From assembly GCA_020747015.1 (NCBI GenBank), contig JAGTJM010000006.1, positions 983,961-1,047,960 on the forward strand: DNA of 64,000 nt, in the 5' to 3' direction. The notes under the pieces were generated by a model that did no database searches, had not been told where the DNA came from, and was given only the letters and a program-made list of their open reading frames with translations. The DNA comes from Pyrenochaeta sp. MPI-SDFR-AT-0127. Taxonomy: Eukaryota > Ascomycota > Dothideomycetes > Pleosporales > Cucurbitariaceae. Below, piece after piece: positions 46,393-57,041 of this stretch. Numbering within the stretch: the stretch's first letter is position 1; every line of letters begins with the position of its first letter. The translations under genes were made by a program, and so were the position numbers.

Positions 46393-47641
46393 TCAATCAT
46401 CGTGCTCCTCTGGTCCTTCAATCAAAATCTTAATCCCCTTGCCTTGCTTCACATCCGCAAACGCACTTTCGGCATCGTCGAATTTGACCTTGCCCGTGAT
46501 CAATTCTTTGACTGAAATACGTCCGCTGGCAACCAGGTCAACAGCTGTCTGGTAATCCCCCGGCCCATAGCGGAAAGAGCCTTTGACATTCAATTCTTTG
46601 GTGCACATGGCCATGATGGGGAAGGTGATGTCTGGTTTGCCCATGCCGCCCTAGATTGGTTTATGAGTCTCAGAATCCAAGAAATGATGTGACATAACTT
46701 ACCTGTACGTAAGTACCACCCATCCTGAGCGCGTGGATCGCCGTCTGAATACAAGGCTCCGCTCCACTTGCATCAATGATAACATCTGCACCAAGGCCCA
46801 ACTCACATTCCTTGACCAAGTTTTTGGCATTCTCGTCCGCGCTCACCCTTGCGCTTTTGAAGCTAGCGTTTGCTGCGAACTTCAACGCGAATTGCAGCCT
46901 CTCATCGTTGATATCCACAGTAACAATCTTCTTTGCGCCATATGCTTTTGCAACAGCGCAGCACAATAGGCCAACCGGGCCTGCACCAAATACGACGACT
47001 GAGTCGCCAGGCTTAATAGAGGCTTGCCGTGTGATGTGTACTGCAACAGCGGTAGGTTCGATAAGTGCACCTTCTTCCAGGCTCATACTTGCAGGAAGCT
47101 TGTAGCAGTAATCCTCGGGGAGCGTATAATACCTTGCCAACGTTCCATCATATGGAGGCGTCGCCGCGAATGCCATATCGGGACAAAGATTATAGTTTCC
47201 ATCTTTACACCTCACGCATCGCCGGCAAGGGACGCCAGGCTCCATAGCAACGCGGTCCCCAACCCTCAACGTCTTAACCTTGTCGCCAACAGCATGTATG
47301 ATACCTGCTGATTCGTGGCCGAGAACCATTGGTGACTCGACTATAAAATGGCCGATGCGACCTTCCACCCAGTAGTGTACGTCTGAACCGCATATGCCGG
47401 TCCATTTAGGCTTGACGATGACATCGTATGGCGAGGGAAGTTCGGGGATGGGTCGGTCTTCATAGACTACTTTGTTGGGCGCTTTGAGAACAAAAGACGG
47501 GTTCTGTAAGCCTGTTAGCCCCTCTATATTTCAGTTGATGTGCTTGTGATTATTCATGTGGCGCTCACGAGCACTTTGCGTGGAGCGGTTGCTGGTGGGG
47601 TATGGGAGCTATACTTTCTGGCGAGCTGTGCTTGTTGTCAT
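46393..47641 (-). CDS. xdhA: Xylitol dehydrogenase (D-xylulose reductase)
   Basis: Oxidises xylitol to D-xylulose with NAD in the fungal pentose pathway, in the cytosol. Three exons: 47641-47615, 47503-46703 and 46650-46393, with introns of 111 and 52 nt; 361 residues. The very short first exon (MTTSTARQK) joins in phase to NPSFVLKAPNKVVYEDRP, the typical enzyme start. Zinc site: CGSDVHYWVEGRIG and GHESAG. Structural zinc: CRRCVRCKDGNYNLC. Rossmann motif: FGAGPVGLLCCAVAKAYGA, with Asp in VTVDIND for NAD preference. The end has GSFRYGPGDYQTAVDLVASG, a strong xylitol/sorbitol dehydrogenase mark. Sorbitol dehydrogenase is the main alternative. The gene for the preceding pathway branch, L-arabinitol 4-dehydrogenase, lies at 59.7-60.9 kb. 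Confidence 0.87.
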
Positions 47642-48114
47642 TTTGAGGCGTAAGTGAATTGTAACTTTGTTGTGTCTTGTGTCTTTGTGGATTGAATCAA
47701 GCGTAGGATCCAAGAGACGAGAAAAATAAACCCCACAGACAAGCTCTTGTGAGCTCACGCGGAACTCAAACGCCGATGACGAAGGAATTCGCGGGCCTGG
47801 AGTTGTAGCTTCGCGTGGAGCTATCCCGCTCTGGGCAATGTACAAAACCCTAGCGCAGGTGGGCTGTCAAAATGCCTGCTAATCATCCGTGCTATTTATC
47901 CGGCGTTTGTATATCGGCTTTTGGAACGATATCTCGGTGCAGATACCGATACCGCTCTCGAGCGCCGTTGCTATACGAATGACTTGACCACGCTAATTGA
48001 AAAACTAGCAATTCATATGGCGTCCCAAGTGAGCTCTATCCGCTAAATCGGCAATTCTGATGTTCACAATATGCATTGAAAAGAGGATTGCAGATTGCTT
48101 GAGTAGTGAACGGC
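47642..48114. other. Promoter region of xylitol dehydrogenase
   Basis: About 470 bp. No coding frame is supported. I found no obvious GGCTAA-type xylanase-regulator site by eye. Confidence 0.4.
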
Positions 48115-49250
48115 TCAATTGGAGTGTGAGATTTGCCTGCCCCAACAGGACCACCAACAAGTCACGAGGGCATTGTCATCGTCATCTAGGTCTCTTTTTG
48201 CTCCCAACCGACCCCAGTCATCGTAGCCATTCTCTTCTCCTTCTTCCAAGACTCTCAGGCCAATCTCTATCATTCGTTGTCGAAAATCTTTAATCTCAGG
48301 AAGATATGCGTCCCTGTAAGGGAACTCCACAATGACTTTGGCATCTTTGACTTCAGATAGCCACAATTTGATGGTGTCAACCAACATACGCGGATGCTCC
48401 GGGGAATAAAGAGAATCGGCAGCAAGAATTAGAGGAAATTTTATTGTGATCCTCTCATCAACACTGGCAAGCGCATCTGTTGAATAGGCTGTACAAGAAG
48501 TGGGACGTGCCCAGTCTAGCACGGCAGTACGGGCAGAACCGCAATTCCGCCTCGTGACTGCACTATTTTCTTTCGCGTTACGTGAAAGATTTGGACATAT
48601 GCTGGGCAAGTCAGTAAGGACAACATCGGCACCCAAGCTGGCCATAGCGAGTCCCACTAGCCCAGTTCCAGATCCTAATTCCAGGACCTGCGGTCTATTC
48701 TGTATGTCCTTTGGAATGAGGTCAAAAGTGGAAAGCCGTTTTGCAAGGAGATATGAGGCTGCCCACGTCTTCAATCCTAAGTCGTCCCCCGTGAGAGCTG
48801 GTTCGTGTATACTCAGCTCGAATGAGCCGGATGGCGATGGAATGCGAAACTTGCGCGACATAGCGCCCATAGCAGTACGACCTGATCGTTCACTGAGTCG
48901 TAGACTCGCCTGAGTCCATATCTCTTCCTTCGTTTCATTGTCCTCTATCCATCTGAGACTGCTGCTCACAATGCTTGTAAGGTAGCGGGTAGCGCCTCCC
49001 GGATCGACCTGTGGCCAATCTTCCAACCCATCTTCTGCATTATTGCGGACATCCCATGAAGGCGGGTCGGCGACCAGGAGTGCAAGTGCCTTTAGGAGCA
49101 CATCGGCGGTTGGCTTGGTATAGAGTTGTGGTAGGTCCAGGACTGCACACAAATGTTAGCATACAACGGAGCAATGCGGTATGAATTTTCACCATCTATT
49201 AATGTCATATTGCCACAGAATTTGCGGCGCAACACTCGTTGGCATTCCAT
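48115..49250 (-). CDS. Family-16 (METTL21/EFM-type) protein methyltransferase
   Basis: An S-adenosylmethionine-dependent enzyme. Relatives such as yeast Efm2/Efm3 methylate lysines of elongation factors. Two exons: 49250-49193 and 49142-48115, with a 50-nt intron; 361 residues. An N-terminal helical part (LPQLYTKPTADVLLKALALL, ADPPSWDVRNNAEDG) is typical of the Efm2-like branch. Motif I is VLELGSGTGLVGLAMASLGA, followed by DVVLTDLP, the LILAADSLYSPEH region (in place of a DxxY motif) and a late VIVEFPYRDAY. The stop codon of VPS28 is only 129 bp upstream of this start, and both genes are on the minus strand. The exact substrate is not predictable. Confidence 0.83.
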
Positions 49251-49378
49251 GGCGCCGTTAGAACTTGTAAAAAGTTATGGGTTGGCCCGTGCACGTCAAG
49301 TGAACGCTGGTGGGGCAAAGTAGTGAGATACAAAGCGAAGAGGCTGAGCAACACCTCAATCTCTAATAAAGCAACCGT

Positions 49379-50191
49379 TCAGTCCTTCTTCAGTGTGGTC
49401 TTAAATCCATAGTAAGCTTGCTCCATGTCAAACTGAAACTCGCGTGCTTGCTCGTCGTTCAATTTCTCGGCGGCGCGCATCTGATTCAATGTAATGAGCC
49501 ATTGCACGATCTTGCCCTTGCTCTCGAACTCCTTATCTGTGACTTTGTTGACCGCTTGTATGATCTCGACTAGCAAAGGGTGTAGCGTATCCTTCTCCAC
49601 AAGGCCGATCTTGATAGCATCGAGCAGGGTGATGAAGGTTTCAGTTGCGTTCACCACGAGCGTTGCGTCGGCGAAGTCGCCTTGCTGAACTGGCTTTGAT
49701 GGTCCTTGTTCCACTGTAGCCGGGATACCAACACGCAGTCGTTCGGTAGCTCGAGGGCATTCCATCTGGACCTCTGTCAGCGGAGGCCGAGCTGCTGCGC
49801 CTTGTAGCTACACACATTCCATTCCTTTGTGAACTGCTCCAAATCGCCAAATGCCTTAGCGACCGCATCATTGGCAAGGTTGGATTTGTACTGTTTCAAT
49901 AGTCTGTTGCACGTCTCGGTGTAGTCTGCTTCAGCAATTGAATCCTTCAGATAGGCTTTTTCAATGGCGTCGACCGTGGCGATGATGCTATATATCTCAG
50001 CCAAAGAATCATTAAGGTCTCGTTCGGCATTCGTCGTAGACAGCTTAACCTCCTATATTTGGGAAGTTAGCGTTTTGACAAGGCCGCAAATGAGCAACAA
50101 TGACTACCTCGTCGAGGTTGATAGTCGCTGAGAGCGCAGCGCGTGGTATATAAGGCGTCGGCGCATAGGCCAATTGACGGCTGCCGTACAT
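49379..50191 (-). CDS. VPS28: ESCRT-I subunit Vps28
   Basis: Vps28 is part of ESCRT-I, which sorts ubiquitinated membrane proteins into multivesicular bodies. Three exons: 50191-50108, 50052-49816 and 49765-49379, with introns of 55 and 50 nt; 235 residues, normal for the family. The start MYGSRQLAYAPTPYIP is conserved, and a few upstream codons are open. The core N-terminal helices contain EVKLSTTNAERDLNDSLAEI, AYLKDSIAEADYTETCNRLL and AFGDLEQFTKEWN. The second splice joins to MECPRATERLRVGIPATVEQ. The C-terminal four-helix domain has VNATETFITLLDAIKIGL and ends EQAYYGFKTTLKKD. Divergent from NOC2, with 229 bp between starts. Confidence 0.94.
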
Positions 50192-50420
50192 CGTGTGTAA
50201 ATCAATCCAACCTGTGGGCGAAGGGGGGAGCACTTTGCCAGACTTTGGACTGCTAGTGGCGCATGAGTCGGCCCTTGCCCGAACATCGCGTGGGGAAAGA
50301 GTTGCCTGACCCTGTAATTCTTGGCACAACTTTTTTGATGCGAACTAGTTTTTCTGACCAGTCGCTCATACCTCGCCAACAACTCCTGCCGCACTGCAAA
50401 GTGCGCCAAATATCGCCATT
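50192..50420. promoter_or_regulatory. Bidirectional promoter region, VPS28 and NOC2
   Basis: Only 229 bp lie between the two opposite start codons. No strong TATA box is visible. A shared core promoter region is likely from spacing alone. Confidence 0.5.
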
Positions 50421-52796
50421 ATGCCCGTATCGAAGGCGACCAAGAAGTTCGAAAGAAACAAACTGCACGATGTCATTAAGAAGCGCAAAGATGTTGCCAA
50501 AATCAAGCAGAGAAAGCAGATGGATCTCAAGAAGAAGGAGCGGAAAGCAAGAGACAACGCTAAAGCCGAAGACCTCGAAAGCGACGCCACAAGAAAGCCC
50601 ACTTCGAACGGAGCAAAGGACGACGGCTTCGGCGAAATGTCCATGGATCAATTTTTCCAAGGCGGCTTCCAAATTCCAGAGATGAAAAAGACACGGCCGA
50701 CTAAGCAGCAAACGGGCAAGCGAAAACGTACACCCGTCGAAAGCGATGGCAATGAGGCGGTAGAGGCGCTCGTAGATGAGGACGAGTCTAGCGTAGACAG
50801 CGACTCTGGCGACGATGAAAATGCACACAAGGAGCAGCTTGCTGAACTAGCACAGAAGGATCCTGAGTTCTACAAGTACCTGAAGGAGAATGATGCAGAG
50901 CTGCTAGGCTTTGCAGAAGACGCAGATCTGGCAGAGATCGATGCTCTAAGCGCCAGTGAAGATGAGGCAACATCCAGGAAGAAGCAGAGATCAGATGATG
51001 TTTCAGAAGACGAGAGCGAAGCAGCGATCAGTAATGAGCTTACGAGGAAGACTGTCCAGAAATGGAAGGCGTCTATGGAAACCAAGTCATCACTGAGAGC
51101 TATGAAAGAGATTGTTCTGGCTTTCCGTGCTGCAGCGCATCTGAACGACGAAGAGAGCAAGAAATACAGGTACTCAATATCTGATCCAGACGGTATGCTT
51201 GCACTTTGGAGACATTGCATATACGAGAAGCTGATGTTCTACAGTATATCACGAAGTCCTTGTAACTACATTGCAGCTTGTGCCCAAGATCTTGCAACAC
51301 CACTTACCTGTCAAGGAGTCTGCCGCAGGCAAGATGTGAGCGTCATTCCTGAGCCCTTCCTGCAATACACTAACTTTATTAGCCGCGTTCCTACCGACTC
51401 CAAAAAGTTCCGCACACTCACTCCGCTACTCAAGTCGCATACAGTCTCTATGCATCATCTTCTTGAAAACCTGTCTGATGCATCAACACTCCGAATGACA
51501 TTGGATTCGTTGTCAAACCTGCTGCCTTATATTCTCTCCTTCAAAAAGGTCGTTCGAGAGGTCATTAGATCAGTTGCATCCGTATGGGCAGACTCCGCAA
51601 ATAATGAAATGACTAGGTTGTCCGCCTTCTTGGTCCTACGACGTTTGCTGGTTATTGCTGATCCAAGCATCCGTGAGGCTGTCTTGAAGCAAGCATACCA
51701 AGGTCTTGTCAAAGGCGCAAGAAACACCACGATACACAATATTCAAGGCATCAATCTCATGAAAAATACTGCGTCAGAGCTGTGGGGTATCGATCCCAAT
51801 GTCGGCTACACAACAGGCTTTGGCTTCATACGCCAACTTGCGATTCACTTACGGACAAGTATTACCAATAAGACGAAAGACTCATACAAAACAGTCTATA
51901 ACTGGCAGTACATCCACTCACTGGACTTCTGGTCCCGTGTAGTCGCTGCACATTGCGAGACTCTCCGCGAAGCAGAATCCGGCAAACCGTCAGCGCTTCG
52001 ACCTCTCATCTATCCCGTTGTTCAAGTCACACTGGGAGCGATGCGCCTCATCCCTACGGCACAATACTTCCCTCTTCGCTTCCAGCTTATTCGCTCACTC
52101 CTTCGAATCTCCTCAGCCACTTCAACTTACATTCCTCTCGCACCCGCGCTGATCGAAGTCCTCAGCTCTGCCGAAATGAAAAAGCCCCCAAAGCCTAGTA
52201 CTCTCAAAACTCTCGACTTCAGCACCTCGATCAGAGCCACGAAAGCTTACCTACGAACACGAGTATATCAAGACGGCGTGGGGGAACAAGTCGCCGAGCT
52301 ACTTGCTGAATTTTTTGTCCTATGGACCAAGAATATCGCTTTCCCCGAACTCGCCTTGCCAGTAATCGTCATGCTCAAGCGCTGGGTGAAAGCCATGATC
52401 AAAAAATCCAGTGGCAACAGGAATGCTAAGATAAGTTCACTTGTTGGACTGCTTGTACAGAAGCTCGAGGCAAACTCTCGCTGGATCGAAGAGAAGCGTG
52501 CAAAGATCGATTTCGCGCCTAATGACCGAGCAGGCGTAGAGGGCTTTCTGAAGGACGTTGAGTGGGATAAAACCCCACTCGGTGCATATGTTTCAGGTCA
52601 AAGAAAGTCGAGAGACCAAAAGGCGAAGATGCTTGACGATGCAAGGAAAACAGAAGACAACAAGCGAGATGAAGCGGAGAGAGCAGACAATAAGGACAGA
52701 TTGGAGAGGCTTCACAATGATAGTGAGGAAGAGGATATTGATGAGTTTAGTGATGAGGAAATGGAAAACGATGAGGAAGAAAGTGAGGATGAGTAG
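50421..52796 (+). CDS. NOC2: Nucleolar complex protein 2 (Noc2), 60S ribosome assembly
   Basis: Noc2 works with Noc1 and Noc3 in early 60S subunit maturation and export. Three exons: 50421-51192, 51245-51335 and 51383-52796, giving 758 residues. The two introns (52 and 47 nt) sum to 99 nt, so one unspliced frame runs from start to stop and reads the middle exon in the wrong frame. Splicing restores DPDVYHEVLVTTLQLVPKIL and HHLPVKESAAGKIRVPTDSK, as in the family. Other marks are the basic N-terminus, acidic stretches (DEDESSVDSDSGDDEN), KEQLAELAQKDPEFYKYL, the helical repeat region (VREVIRSVASVWAD, GFGFIRQLAIHLR, LDFWSRVVAAH), and an acidic C-terminal tail. Confidence 0.95.
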   Translation: MPVSKATKKFERNKLHDVIKKRKDVAKIKQRKQMDLKKKERKARDNAKAEDLESDATRKPTSNGAKDDGFGEMSMDQFFQGGFQIPEMKKTRPTKQQTGKRKRTPVESDGNEAVEALVDEDESSVDSDSGDDENAHKEQLAELAQKDPEFYKYLKENDAELLGFAEDADLAEIDALSASEDEATSRKKQRSDDVSEDESEAAISNELTRKTVQKWKASMETKSSLRAMKEIVLAFRAAAHLNDEESKKYRYSISDPDGMLALWRHCIYEKLMFYSISRSPCNYIAACAQDLATPLTCQGVCRRQDVSVIPEPFLQYTNFISRVPTDSKKFRTLTPLLKSHTVSMHHLLENLSDASTLRMTLDSLSNLLPYILSFKKVVREVIRSVASVWADSANNEMTRLSAFLVLRRLLVIADPSIREAVLKQAYQGLVKGARNTTIHNIQGINLMKNTASELWGIDPNVGYTTGFGFIRQLAIHLRTSITNKTKDSYKTVYNWQYIHSLDFWSRVVAAHCETLREAESGKPSALRPLIYPVVQVTLGAMRLIPTAQYFPLRFQLIRSLLRISSATSTYIPLAPALIEVLSSAEMKKPPKPSTLKTLDFSTSIRATKAYLRTRVYQDGVGEQVAELLAEFFVLWTKNIAFPELALPVIVMLKRWVKAMIKKSSGNRNAKISSLVGLLVQKLEANSRWIEEKRAKIDFAPNDRAGVEGFLKDVEWDKTPLGAYVSGQRKSRDQKAKMLDDARKTEDNKRDEAERADNKDRLERLHNDSEEEDIDEFSDEEMENDEEESEDE

Positions 52797-55149
52797 ATAG
52801 TGATTTTGGTCATATTTGAGATTCGAGGTCTAGGCACGGAAAATGTAATATAATCCATAGGCACTTTCATTCAAACGTCTGGCTGGTAAGAATCGTGTCG
52901 GTCAAAAGCTGGGCGCAATCTTGCCTGTATTTCCAGCTTCCTAGGTCACTTCTGCGTCCGGTACCTGTCTCTCTGTCCTTATGAAGTTCCACCTTTCTTC
53001 ATTCGGAGTCCAATGTTAACCATGTGGGCATGCTTTGCCACAAGCCTGCGTTACGGTTATCTTGAAACAGTCAGCTCTGTAAACTAAGCCTCGAAAGTCG
53101 ATAGAACGTGACCAACTTTGTGCAAGCGACAGGTGGGAAGTTGCACAGCAGTGCATTCGAATAGCAACGGCGGCTTACAAATTTGACATTCACTTACCGG
53201 CTTGGGAAGCTAGTCATGATAGATGTTTACATCAATAAAAGACAAAGAGATAGAGCAGATTAAGAGAATTAGATGGATCGCCAGCAGCGAGGGTCTTTCC
53301 TCCAAGCACAACGCCGCTCTCTCGATTTAGAGGCTAGCCAGCCAGTATCTTATTGACAGTTTGTGGTCTAGAGCCAAACTACACGACTTGTTCGGATATA
53401 ACCCTGACAGTCGATTCGCAAACCTAGCCTGAATACAACAGAAGAAGGTAGTGCCTGTAGTTGTAACCTAGCCTAGTGAAGACAAGTTCTATTCCGAGGG
53501 GTGGAGAAAGCTGCAACGTAGGTACTCGGCGATCAGTGGTGTAAAGAAGAAAATCTTCACCATTCTCCATATTAATCCACGGAGCAACTCATACACCGCA
53601 ATCCCCTTTCCTCGAGGGGGACTTTGAGCAAATTCGACTCACCGTTGAGTAAGACGGGAGAAGTCCAGCGAGGACTGTCAGAATATGATGAAGGTGTGCC
53701 TCCTCAGTTTCATGGCTGGCATTGAGGGCAGCTCTGTGCCTCAGAGACCTAATCCGAATGTTCGTCGCACAACCCTCAACGGGCGCTGTTATGGCCATAT
53801 TCCAGCGCTTAGAGCAAGTGCCTCAATACTGCTCCCCACTAGGGCTGCAGAGCCGCGATCAAGTTCTATCCTAGGCAATCTGAGAGCAGAGACGAGGGGA
53901 ACTCAAAATTTGGCATCATTCCACCAAACTTGCAATGTGCAGTGGGGATGATGTGCAGTATGCACCATGGCCTATTTTCGAAGGACAGGGCGTCGGCAGC
54001 GTGGACGTGAGATCCGCACGTGGATGACGAGAACTGCACTAGCGTCTCACAGGCCCGAAGGAGGCGTGCCTGCATGGAAGACTGCGTCGGATTGGAGTGG
54101 AAGGTAAAGGGAAGACCAAAGGAAGACGTGAAATGCAATGCAGCAGTCGAGCGTTTCGGGGACTAACGCGGGGACTATTCTGGAAGCCTGGGGCTCTGGA
54201 AGGTGCTAGCGTGGTGCTTGTTTCGAGGCAGCAGCTTCGTGCTTCGCCGAGACGGTCAAGGGGTCGCTGCTGGTGTCAATTCTATGCTTCCGAAGGACAC
54301 GGAGACGGAAATATCAAGTTTGCGTATGAAAAAGGCTGGACAGGATGCTGGAGTCGGGCATACTGACCAATGTGAGGATACTACCAAAGCCTGCTGTTTG
54401 CATCGCCTCAACATCCGCTGGTCGCGAAGCGCAATCACGCCCACACTTACCGTCAGGACCTACCATTGCGCCATTGTGTGCATCTCGGAACCGAATCTTC
54501 TCAACTCTTGTGCATGCTGAGGTATCCGAAGCGAAGCCAGGGTATGCAATGTGGACCTCAGTCAGCCTGTTCAAGGTGACAAACATCTAACATGATTGGC
54601 CAGTCCACCTGCACGGCTCCCATCCCAATATGCTTCCCAGACGCAAAGCCCCAGCCTCCCGCAGTTGTATCTGTCCACTTGTAGGGCTTTCCCACACGCA
54701 ATTAATTACGAAACGCGATGTCAGAAAACGTGGAGCGGAGGGGATCAAGACGGCTGCATAGGCTGGATGCATGACAGGGAGGCTACCGGTGTGCCCAACC
54801 TATCAGCGAGAAGGAGGACGCCATGTTTAACGAGGTTGCAAATGAGTGTCAGTGAGGCATGCGGGTGTAGGGTAATCGTAGTGGACCATGTGTTCTATGC
54901 TTGCACGCTTGGCTATGGTTGCTTCGGGTGCTGGTGCTGGTGCTGACTCTGACTGCGGTAGGCGGAAGGCGGTAGACCCGAATCTGACGTCTGCACAGGA
55001 TGGTGGGTTCGGTGTGGTAAGTAGCGTGGCTATTGAATCAAAGATATATTAGGTGGTGGGACCTCAGCTCCGGGACGCTGGCAAAGGCAGCTCGGAAGTA
55101 CAAAGAGAAGTCAGCTTGACTTTGACTCTTCGACCTGTATGCCACAATA
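52797..55149. other. Gene-poor region between NOC2 and the AflR-like gene
   Basis: About 2.35 kb. Frames at 53685-53951, 54097-54366 and 54596-54946 have no recognisable domains. The last 1 kb likely holds the regulator's promoter. No gene is supported. Confidence 0.4.
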
Positions 55150-56592
55150 ATGTCTTTTACACCATCGACCTCGCACTGGCAGAGCCCTATGGTACTAGAC
55201 CACTCTAAATCGACTCCTATCATGCGTTCCCCAACGTCAGCACCTAAGTCGTCTTCCTCGGACAAAGAACGGAGACCCAAGCTCAGAGCTTCATGTGACG
55301 CCTGTGCAGCTTCGAAGGTCAAATGCAGTAAGGAACATCCGATATGCGCTCGCTGTTCCACCAACGGCTCGCAATGCATCTACGGAGTCTCAAGAAAGCA
55401 CGGCAAGCCGGGCCGAACGAGGAAAAGAAACCCAGACGGAACGCCCTTCATTAAGGCCTCAAAGCAGCGCCCTTCACCAGACGGAAGCGAATTCGGCAAG
55501 TTCAGAATTCGGCCTGAACCTCTTCTCCAGCCTCTTCCAGATATGGAAACCACATCGAACTGGTCCTCCAACTGGTCCTCTACACCGAGCTTGCCAGGGA
55601 CTCCTGAATTCGAGTTCGAGATGACGCCCGAGCCCTTTTATATCGACCACTCAGACCTAACCTTCATGGATGACATTCTTTTACCCACTGCACAGCTGGA
55701 GCCAGAGCCAATGCAGAGTATCGAGCCCGAGCTTACCTTTCGAGATCCCTTTGCGAAGAGGCAGTCTGTTCAGCTCAATCTACCTGACCTCCAGGCCCTG
55801 AAAGATTTTATTGGAGGCGACATTGTGAACCCATTGGACTATACAATCAAGAATACGGTAGCCATAGAACCTTTTCAATCCTTCTCTTCCCCACCAACAC
55901 CACAGAGCCCGAAGAGTGTTCCTATTGATAATCGCAATCCCTTGCGTGTCAGTATATCAATGCCAACCTCGCACTGCTGCTACACGCTCGCCTACTCCAC
56001 CCTCGAGAGTCTACGCGTCATCGGCTCAAGCATTCCACAAAATTATCCGAACGTTGAACTGAAATCTCTCGACTCGGTGCTATCCATCACTAAGCTTGGT
56101 GTACAAAGTGTGTTGCAATTGCTTCATTGTCCATGCTCGTCCGACCCCCACCTTGCCATGCTTTACTCAAGCATAACCTCCAAGATCTTGACCTGGTATC
56201 AAATCGCTGCAGGCGTCAATGTCACCGCGTCCTCTGGCTCATCGATATCGCCATCACTGGGCAGCAGCTCTTACGCCTCCTCGCCATCCTCATCAGGCTT
56301 CTCATCACCTCTCTCGACACCTATGCCCGATCGCGACATGAAATTTAATATTCAAGTCCAACCATTACGCTTTGGCTTGTATGAATTTGACGAGGTGGAG
56401 CAAGAGCGACTGAGAAGGCAGGTGGTCCTTCGCGAGTTGAAGAAGTGTGGTCAACTTGTCGATGCGCTTGCGAATTGGAGAGGCGACGGGGTGAGCGAGC
56501 AAGCAGAATTTCTGTACGATATCTTGGGTGCGTGGTTGAAGAGTGAATTATACAAGACAGTTAGGGACGTGGAGGGTGTTGACATGGTTTGA
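55150..56592 (+). CDS. Zn2Cys6 transcription factor with AflR-like C-terminal domain
   Basis: A nuclear DNA-binding regulator. The single exon encodes 480 residues. The zinc cluster is complete: C49, C52, C59, C66, C69 and C76 (CX2CX6CX6CX2CX6C), followed by GVSRKHGKPGRTRKR, a basic linker like that of AflR. The C-terminal half has CCYTLAYSTLESLRVIG, LDSVLSITKLGVQSVLQLL, SSITSKILTWYQIAAG and LRRQVVLRELKKCGQLVDAL, matching the AflR-type regulatory domain. AflR relatives usually sit in polyketide clusters, but no polyketide synthase or peptide synthetase is present in this window. The target genes are therefore unknown. Confidence 0.87.
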   Translation: MSFTPSTSHWQSPMVLDHSKSTPIMRSPTSAPKSSSSDKERRPKLRASCDACAASKVKCSKEHPICARCSTNGSQCIYGVSRKHGKPGRTRKRNPDGTPFIKASKQRPSPDGSEFGKFRIRPEPLLQPLPDMETTSNWSSNWSSTPSLPGTPEFEFEMTPEPFYIDHSDLTFMDDILLPTAQLEPEPMQSIEPELTFRDPFAKRQSVQLNLPDLQALKDFIGGDIVNPLDYTIKNTVAIEPFQSFSSPPTPQSPKSVPIDNRNPLRVSISMPTSHCCYTLAYSTLESLRVIGSSIPQNYPNVELKSLDSVLSITKLGVQSVLQLLHCPCSSDPHLAMLYSSITSKILTWYQIAAGVNVTASSGSSISPSLGSSSYASSPSSSGFSSPLSTPMPDRDMKFNIQVQPLRFGLYEFDEVEQERLRRQVVLRELKKCGQLVDALANWRGDGVSEQAEFLYDILGAWLKSELYKTVRDVEGVDMV

Positions 56593-57041
56593 CTGTATTT
56601 CAAGGCCTGAATACTTGTCGTTCGTCTTGCAATCAGCGATGCCTTGGAAAGCGTTTCTTTGCTTTGCCGAGCGTATACCCATCATCCCTTTATAGATGGT
56701 TTGCATTGTGGGTGCCAAAAGTTATGACTTGATGAATCCTTATTCTACACAACCTCCTAGCCTGATGACTATGTAAATCACGAAGCAAACCTATTGTAGT
56801 GGAATCTTGACTTGGTGGAGGCCCTGACGTTCCAGTAGGAGACCCACTTGACCCCAGATCTTCCCCCAGGTGTGTTATGCGCGGCCCTTGGCGCCGTCAC
56901 ATGCCTCGGCCCAACGAACAATCACCCATCACGAGCGCTCACATGTAAGTGGCCATCATATTCGCGTGCAGAACGCTGCCTTTTGATACTCCAAACAACG
57001 CGACATGCGATTCTGCCCTCAAAACATCTTTATGGCTTACA
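56593..57041. other. Promoter region of the ABCD transporter
   Basis: About 450 bp. The frame of the next gene is open upstream to 56949, but the family-like start is at 57042. No other coding content is supported. Confidence 0.4.
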
